Source: Burkholderiales bacterium UBA6064
GTDB taxonomy: Bacteria > Pseudomonadota > Gammaproteobacteria > Burkholderiales > Burkholderiaceae_B
DNA: 9,015 bases
Assembly (NCBI GenBank): GCA_002428895.1
Contig: DIYC01000064.1
Coordinates: 1-9,015, forward strand
Direction: 5' to 3'
Part shown: positions 5,329 to 9,015 of the stretch, piece by piece
Layout of the letters: each line of letters opens with the position of its first letter
How positions within the stretch are numbered: the first letter of the stretch is position 1
Translations under genes and position numbers: made by a program
The notes under the pieces: generated by a model
The model's input: the letters and a program-made list of their open reading frames with translations, nothing else
What the model was told of the DNA's origin: nothing
Database searches by the model: none

Positions 5329-6050
5329 GCAATGGTTTTCATGAGTTTTGCCATCGTCGCCATCGAATGCCGAATGAAGACAGGTAGTTGGCTTGCCCCA
5401 TGGAGAATTGCAGTTTGGCCGTGTTTAATTTCATCGATTTTCATTTGGGTAATAATGGCTTTAGAGGTATCGTCTTGTTCAGGTAGTTTTTCCAAGTGGC
5501 TGTTTAAATGGTTTTCGACTTGATGTTCGGTTTCGGCCATAAAGTCTAAGCTGATTTGATCACTCAGACGACTCGCTAAAGCCCCTAAGCCAAACGACCC
5601 CACATACCATAGTGGGTTAAGTAGGCTGGGTTTGGCATGAAGACTTTCTAAACGTTCTGCGGTCCAGGCTAGGTGATCACTTTCTTCCTGAGCAGCATGA
5701 ACAAACAGAGTTTTGTTGTGAGGATTGGTTGTGCCAAAGGCTTGGCCAAAATAAAGGGCTTGGGCGCAGATTTCTCCGGTGTGATTGATTCTCATTAATC
5801 CTGCCACGTGCTTGCGTGTTTCAGGCGTGAAGGTTTTTGCTGGGTCGTTGGTGTTAAGCCCAGGGTATGGGCGTTTCGAGTAGGGTTTTACAGTTAAAAC
5901 TTTAAGAGCGCGATCGGCCTCATGAAGAATTTGATCAACGTTCGGCCAGGGTTTAAGTGCTGTAAATGGGTGAGTGATGCTGTCTTGTAGTTTTTCTTTA
6001 AAGGGCTCGAGTAACGAATTGGCTAGGGTGTGGAATGAGGAAAACAACAT
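5316..6050 (-). CDS. coq7: 2-nonaprenyl-3-methyl-6-methoxy-1,4-benzoquinol hydroxylase Coq7
   Basis: Coq7 is a membrane-associated diiron monooxygenase that performs the last ring hydroxylation of ubiquinone synthesis. Counting from ATG 6050 (244 residues), the ligands are E93 in HTGEICAQALY, E123 and H126 in EESDHLAW, E175 in ETEHQVENHL, and E207 and H210 in DEIKHG. The hydrophobic NPLWYVGSFGLGALAS segment and the YRI ending are typical. The frame is open to an ATG at 6173, but that start lacks an SD, adds 41 residues without family resemblance, and lies upstream of the likely promoter at 6082-6090. From 6050 there is still an N-terminal extension of about 35 residues relative to Pseudomonas Coq7. 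AAGG lies nine bases upstream. The gene is divergent from miaB. Confidence 0.93.
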   Translation of the reverse strand: MLFSSFHTLANSLLEPFKEKLQDSITHPFTALKPWPNVDQILHEADRALKVLTVKPYSKRPYPGLNTNDPAKTFTPETRKHVAGLMRINHTGEICAQALYFGQAFGTTNPHNKTLFVHAAQEESDHLAWTAERLESLHAKPSLLNPLWYVGSFGLGALASRLSDQISLDFMAETEHQVENHLNSHLEKLPEQDDTSKAIITQMKIDEIKHGQTAILHGASQLPVFIRHSMATMAKLMKTIAYRI

Positions 6051-6081
6051 GTCAGCGACCTTAATTTGCGTATCTGCACTT

Positions 6082-6090
6082 ATTTTAGCA
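6082..6090 (-). promoter_or_regulatory. Extended -10 promoter candidate for coq7
   Basis: The minus strand reads TGCTAAAAT, the same nonamer proposed for rplM, with no good -35. The predicted start near 6075 gives a leader of about 25 nt to ATG 6050. This supports 6050 rather than 6173 as the translation start. Confidence 0.5.
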
Positions 6091-6102
6091 GTAAAAACAC
6101 GA

Positions 6103-6108
6103 TACAAT
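6103..6108 (+). promoter_or_regulatory. -10-like hexamer upstream of miaB
   Basis: TACAAT matches five of six -10 positions, 84 bases before the miaB ATG and back to back with the coq7 promoter. Its -35 region is poor. An alternative is TTGACG (6156-6161), a 16-base spacer and TACTAC (6178-6183), which would give an almost leaderless miaB transcript. Confidence 0.3.
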
Positions 6109-6192
6109 TTCGCGCACACGCAACGATTAATAACGTCCCCGTGTTTGGTTTGGCTTTGACGCTTTCCACTCATAGGGTACTACGAGAATTCC

Positions 6193-7524
6193 ATGAGTCA
6201 GAAAAAAAAGCTTTACATTAAAACCTTCGGTTGCCAAATGAATGAATATGATTCAGACAAAATGGCCGACTTACTCAATGCCCATGAGGGCCTAGAACGG
6301 ATAAGCTCTCCAGACGATGCCGATGTTATTTTGTTTAACACCTGTTCGGTTCGTGAAAAAGCACAAGAAAAAGTGTTTAGCGATTTAGGACGTGTCAAGC
6401 ACTTAAAGCAAAAAAATCCAAATTTAGTGATTGGTGTCGGTGGTTGTGTGGCAAGTCAAGAGGGAAAAAATATTGTCAGTCGCGCGCCTTATGTCGATGT
6501 GGTATTTGGTCCTCAAACTTTGCATCGCTTGCCTCAGCTAATCGACGCAAAAAGAAAAACTTCAAAGCCGCAGGTCGATGTCTCGTTTCCTGAAATTGAA
6601 AAATTTGACAATCTACCTGTGGCAAAATCGACTGGCGCTACTGCGTTTGTCACGATCATGGAAGGGTGTAGCAAGTATTGTAGTTTTTGTGTGGTACCTT
6701 ACACTCGAGGTGAAGAAATTTCTCGCCCTTTTGAAGATGTACTGACCGAAGTTGCCGATTTAGCCGATCAAGGGGTTAAAGAGATTAATTTATTAGGGCA
6801 AAATGTGAATGCTTATCGTGGCACGATGGGTAATACCTCTGAAATTGCCGATTTTGCGTTGTTGCTAGAGTATGTTTCTGAAATTCCTGGGGTTGAGCGT
6901 ATCCGCTTTACAACCTCACATCCCAAAGAGTTTTCTCAACGTTTAATTGATGTGTATGCGCACTTGCCTAAATTGGTTAGTCATTTGCATTTACCCGTTC
7001 AGGCAGGTTCAGACCGTATTTTATCGGCAATGAAGCGGGGCTACACCGCCTTAGAGTACAAGTCGATTATTCGTCGTTTACGTCAAATTCGACCCGATTT
7101 GTCATTGTCTTCAGACTTTATTGTAGGTTTTCCTGGTGAAACTGAAGATGATTTTGAAAAAACGATGGACTTAATTCGCTCGGTTGGTTTTGATACTTCC
7201 TTTTCGTTTATCTACAGTGCAAGGCCTGGAACGCCTGCCGCAAATTTGCAAGATTTAGTGGATCAGCGTGAAAAATTGTCGAGGCTTCAACGCTTACAAG
7301 CTGAAATTGAACAATATGCGGCAACAATTAGTCAGTCGATGGTCGCTACTCAGCAACGTGTTTTGGTGGAGGGCGTCTCTAAAAAAGATTCAACCGAGTT
7401 GTCTGGTCGCACTGACAACAATCGAGTTGTGAATTTTCAAGGCCATCCGCGTTTAGTGGGTCAAATGATTAACCTTCACATTGAAAGTGCCTTGCCGCAT
7501 TCGTTACGGGGTGTGGTTCTCTGA
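6193..7524 (+). CDS. miaB: tRNA-2-methylthio-N6-dimethylallyladenosine synthase MiaB
   Basis: MiaB is a radical-SAM methylthiotransferase that converts i6A37, made by MiaA, to ms2i6A37. The 443-residue protein has the three-part architecture. The N-terminal UPF0004 domain carries cysteines C14 ([12 protein letters not shown]), C51 ([13 protein letters not shown]) and C85 ([11 protein letters not shown]) for the auxiliary cluster. The radical-SAM domain carries C159, C163 and C166 in [22 protein letters not shown] domain lies at about residues 378-443. The length fits the family and no key residue is missing. Only a weak SD (GAGA) precedes the ATG. The stop overlaps an ATG (TGATG) that opens a seven-codon ORF. 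The usual downstream ybeZ and ybeY are absent, and corC follows after 146 bases. Confidence 0.97.
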   Translation: MSQKKKLYIKTFGCQMNEYDSDKMADLLNAHEGLERISSPDDADVILFNTCSVREKAQEKVFSDLGRVKHLKQKNPNLVIGVGGCVASQEGKNIVSRAPYVDVVFGPQTLHRLPQLIDAKRKTSKPQVDVSFPEIEKFDNLPVAKSTGATAFVTIMEGCSKYCSFCVVPYTRGEEISRPFEDVLTEVADLADQGVKEINLLGQNVNAYRGTMGNTSEIADFALLLEYVSEIPGVERIRFTTSHPKEFSQRLIDVYAHLPKLVSHLHLPVQAGSDRILSAMKRGYTALEYKSIIRRLRQIRPDLSLSSDFIVGFPGETEDDFEKTMDLIRSVGFDTSFSFIYSARPGTPAANLQDLVDQREKLSRLQRLQAEIEQYAATISQSMVATQQRVLVEGVSKKDSTELSGRTDNNRVVNFQGHPRLVGQMINLHIESALPHSLRGVVL

Positions 7525-7670
7525 TGGATAATTTATCCGTTGTTTGATCTACTCCATTTGGGGTGTTTTTTTACTTTTTTCCCCTAATTGGTGAATTCGG
7601 CGCTTTGTAATCAAGTCTTTTTTCGGTTAAGCTTATCCCGTTACAACAGTTGGAGGTGGTTTTTTTAACC
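7525..7670 (+). other. miaB-corC intergenic region
   Basis: This 146-base gap sits where ybeZ and ybeY usually lie. It starts with a near-perfect palindrome (GGATAA, T, TTATCC at 7525-7537). A T run follows GGGG, with a facing CCCC, but they do not form a clean terminator. A weak promoter-like pair, TTGTAA (7605-7610) and TAAGCT (7628-7633), has 17-base spacing. A strong GGAGG at 7652-7656 lies 14 bases before the corC ATG. No coding remnant of ybeZ or ybeY was recognised. Confidence 0.5.
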
Positions 7671-8594
7671 ATGTCAGATTCGAGTCATTCGCAATCCTTG
7701 CAGAAACGTCAACGGGGTTTGCTAGAAAGATTGTCAGGGTTGCTTTTACGTGAACCTGAAGATAGAGAACAGTTACTTGAAATTTTACAACAAGCCCATG
7801 AGCGTAGTTTACTCGATGCAGATGCGCTCTCTATGATCGAAGGGGTCATGCAGGTTAGCGAGTTATGTGCCCGCGACATCATGATTCCCCGCGCTCAAAT
7901 GGACATGATTAACATTGAAGAGTCGCTTCAAGAAATTGTTGCCTTTGCTGTTGAAAAATCGCACTCACGATTTCCGGTGTATGAAAACTCTCGCGACAAT
8001 GTCATTGGTGTCTTGCTTGCTAAAGACTTATTAAGTTATCAACTGAATTCAGAATCTCATTTTGATCTGCGCACAACTTTAAGGCCGGTGGTTTATATTC
8101 CAGAAAGTAAACGCTTAAATGTGTTGCTCCGTGATTTTCGTTCGAATCGAAATCATATTGCTTTGGTGGTTGATGAATATGGTGGGGTTGCTGGCCTATT
8201 AACCATTGAAGATGTGCTTGAGCAAATTGTGGGCGACATTGAAGATGAATATGACTTTGATGAAGAATCTGACAATATCATGGGCCTAGAAGGCGTTGAA
8301 GTTGGTGTATATCATGTTAAAGCGCTTACAGAGCTTCACTATTTTAATGAGGCATTTGGTACTGCACTTTCAGATGAGCAATCTAATACAATTGGCGGTC
8401 TTTTGGCCAATCATTTAGGTCGAGTTCCTAGAAAAGGTGAAGTCATTGAGATGCCACCTATGCGGTTTGAAGTACTTCGAGCGGATGCGCGCCAAATTCA
8501 CATGATTAAAGTGCAGCGAATGTCATTTTTAGAGAACGTTAGCTTAGACAATCATTCAGACTCTGATTACACGCCCAAGGCCGCTAATTCGTGA
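7671..8594 (+). CDS. corC: CBS-domain protein CorC/YbeX
   Basis: CorC (YbeX) is a cytosolic CBS-pair protein historically linked to Mg2+/Co2+ efflux and, in E. coli, also to ribosome-related phenotypes. The 307-residue product has an N-terminal helical region (DREQLLEILQQAH), a first CBS motif from about residue 66 (RDIMIPRAQMDMI, SHSRFPVYE, GVLLAKDLL), a second from about 138 (RPVVYIPESKRLNVLLRDFR, VVDEYGGVAGLLTIEDVLEQIVGDI), an acidic linker (EDEYDFDEESD), and a C-terminal CorC/HlyC domain from about 210 (NEAFGTALSDEQSNTIGGLL). I took ATG 7671, matching the family start MSD. Its GGAGG SD is 14 bases away, which is unusually long. TTG at 7650 overlaps the SD and is unlikely. The stop overlaps the lnt start by four bases. 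Confidence 0.94.
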   Translation: MSDSSHSQSLQKRQRGLLERLSGLLLREPEDREQLLEILQQAHERSLLDADALSMIEGVMQVSELCARDIMIPRAQMDMINIEESLQEIVAFAVEKSHSRFPVYENSRDNVIGVLLAKDLLSYQLNSESHFDLRTTLRPVVYIPESKRLNVLLRDFRSNRNHIALVVDEYGGVAGLLTIEDVLEQIVGDIEDEYDFDEESDNIMGLEGVEVGVYHVKALTELHYFNEAFGTALSDEQSNTIGGLLANHLGRVPRKGEVIEMPPMRFEVLRADARQIHMIKVQRMSFLENVSLDNHSDSDYTPKAANS

Positions 8595-9015
8595 TTTATC
8601 CCATTGTTCTCGGGGTGCTGCTGGGTGCTCCGTGGGGGTTAAGTTTTTCGCCAATCCAATTTTGGTGGTTGGGTTTGTTGCAACTCTTGGTGTTGCTTGT
8701 CCTTCTAAATACACGTTATTTTGCGTACTCAATTCCTCGTGTTTTTGCGTTTGCTTGGTCTTTTGGCGCTTGCGGTTTGGGTCTTGGTGTTTCGTGGCTT
8801 TATATTAGTTTACATGTTTATGGTGAGTTGCCTGCACTGTTGGCCGTTTTATCGGTGTTTGGTTTTGCTTTGTATTTGGGGTTGTTTGCTGCTTTGAGTG
8901 CGATGGCCTGGGTGTCTTGTCGTAGAGAGTCTTCAGCCTCTTGGGTGCCTTGTTGGAATGCCTTTTTGTGGGCTGCTTTTTGGTCTTTTTTTGAATGGTT
9001 TCGTGGTTATTTTTT
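8591..9015 (+). CDS. lnt: Apolipoprotein N-acyltransferase Lnt, 3'-truncated by window edge
   Basis: Lnt is an inner-membrane enzyme that adds the third acyl chain to lipoproteins. The frame opens at GTG 8591, overlapping the corC TGA (GTGA), the usual sign of translational coupling, and stays open to the window end (141 codons visible of a protein normally about 500 long). The sequence is highly hydrophobic with several membrane segments. It contains the Lnt N-terminal landmarks GAPWGLSFSPIQFWWLGLLQ, FGACGLGLGVSWLYISLHVYGELPALLAVL and WSFFEWFRGYF. The nitrilase domain with the catalytic Glu-Lys-Cys lies beyond the window. The SD is weak (AAGG about ten bases upstream), consistent with coupled re-initiation. 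The corC-lnt order is conserved in gammaproteobacteria. Confidence 0.93.
   Translation, partial: MIYPIVLGVLLGAPWGLSFSPIQFWWLGLLQLLVLLVLLNTRYFAYSIPRVFAFAWSFGACGLGLGVSWLYISLHVYGELPALLAVLSVFGFALYLGLFAALSAMAWVSCRRESSASWVPCWNAFLWAAFWSFFEWFRGYF

Noticed and set aside
6051..6173. 41-residue N-terminal extension of Coq7
   Set aside because: There is no SD, no family resemblance, and the likely coq7 promoter lies inside it.
7550..7591. GGGG-T run-CCCC element after miaB as an intrinsic terminator
   Set aside because: The T run lies inside the loop rather than after the stem, and the stem beyond four G:C pairs is imperfect.
1..9015. CRISPR array, insertion sequence, prophage or integrated element
   Set aside because: No spaced direct repeats, transposase, integrase or terminal inverted repeats were seen; codon and base use look uniform and all larger genes are housekeeping.

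Overview
The window reads as ordinary chromosome from a moderately AT-rich gammaproteobacterium. The evidence is the set of gene types and their close resemblance to Escherichia coli and Pseudomonas proteins: MiaA, ErpA, ArgC, ribosomal proteins S9 and L13, a YhfA-like OsmC protein, a bacterial-type Coq7, MiaB, CorC and Lnt. Coq7 implies ubiquinone-based respiration. The genus cannot be fixed from the sequence. No insertion sequence, integrase, CRISPR array, tRNA or rRNA was seen.

Layout. The 3' part of miaA (plus strand) enters at the left edge and converges on a long minus-strand block, overlapping erpA by 9 bases. Reading leftwards on the minus strand, the block is rplM-rpsI, a strong intrinsic terminator, then argC, a membrane coiled-coil protein, a bactofilin and erpA. 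A gap of about 430 bases (4424-4852) lies between rplM and the plus-strand OsmC-family gene. It holds an extended -10 promoter for rplM and a candidate small RNA of about 97 nt on the minus strand, with its own promoter-like element and a strong terminator. Opposite that RNA is a short plus-strand ORF with a strong Shine-Dalgarno (SD) sequence. The OsmC-family gene converges on coq7, and an inverted repeat spans their two stop codons. coq7 and miaB are divergent, with candidate promoters packed between them. miaB is followed by corC and by a truncated lnt that runs off the right edge. The ybeZ (phoH-like) and ybeY genes that usually sit between miaB and corC are absent.

Functional themes. MiaA and MiaB catalyse consecutive steps of tRNA A37 modification (i6A, then ms2i6A). 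ErpA is an iron-sulfur carrier of the kind that serves enzymes such as MiaB. The bactofilin and its membrane-anchored coiled-coil neighbour look like a cell-envelope or cytoskeletal pair. CorC and Lnt form a translationally coupled envelope pair.

Most novel material. The protein genes are conserved housekeeping genes. The least explained sequence is the 4540-4705 region (candidate small RNA plus antisense small ORF) and the double-hairpin leader between rpsI and argC. All regulatory calls come from reading motifs by eye and are hypotheses.
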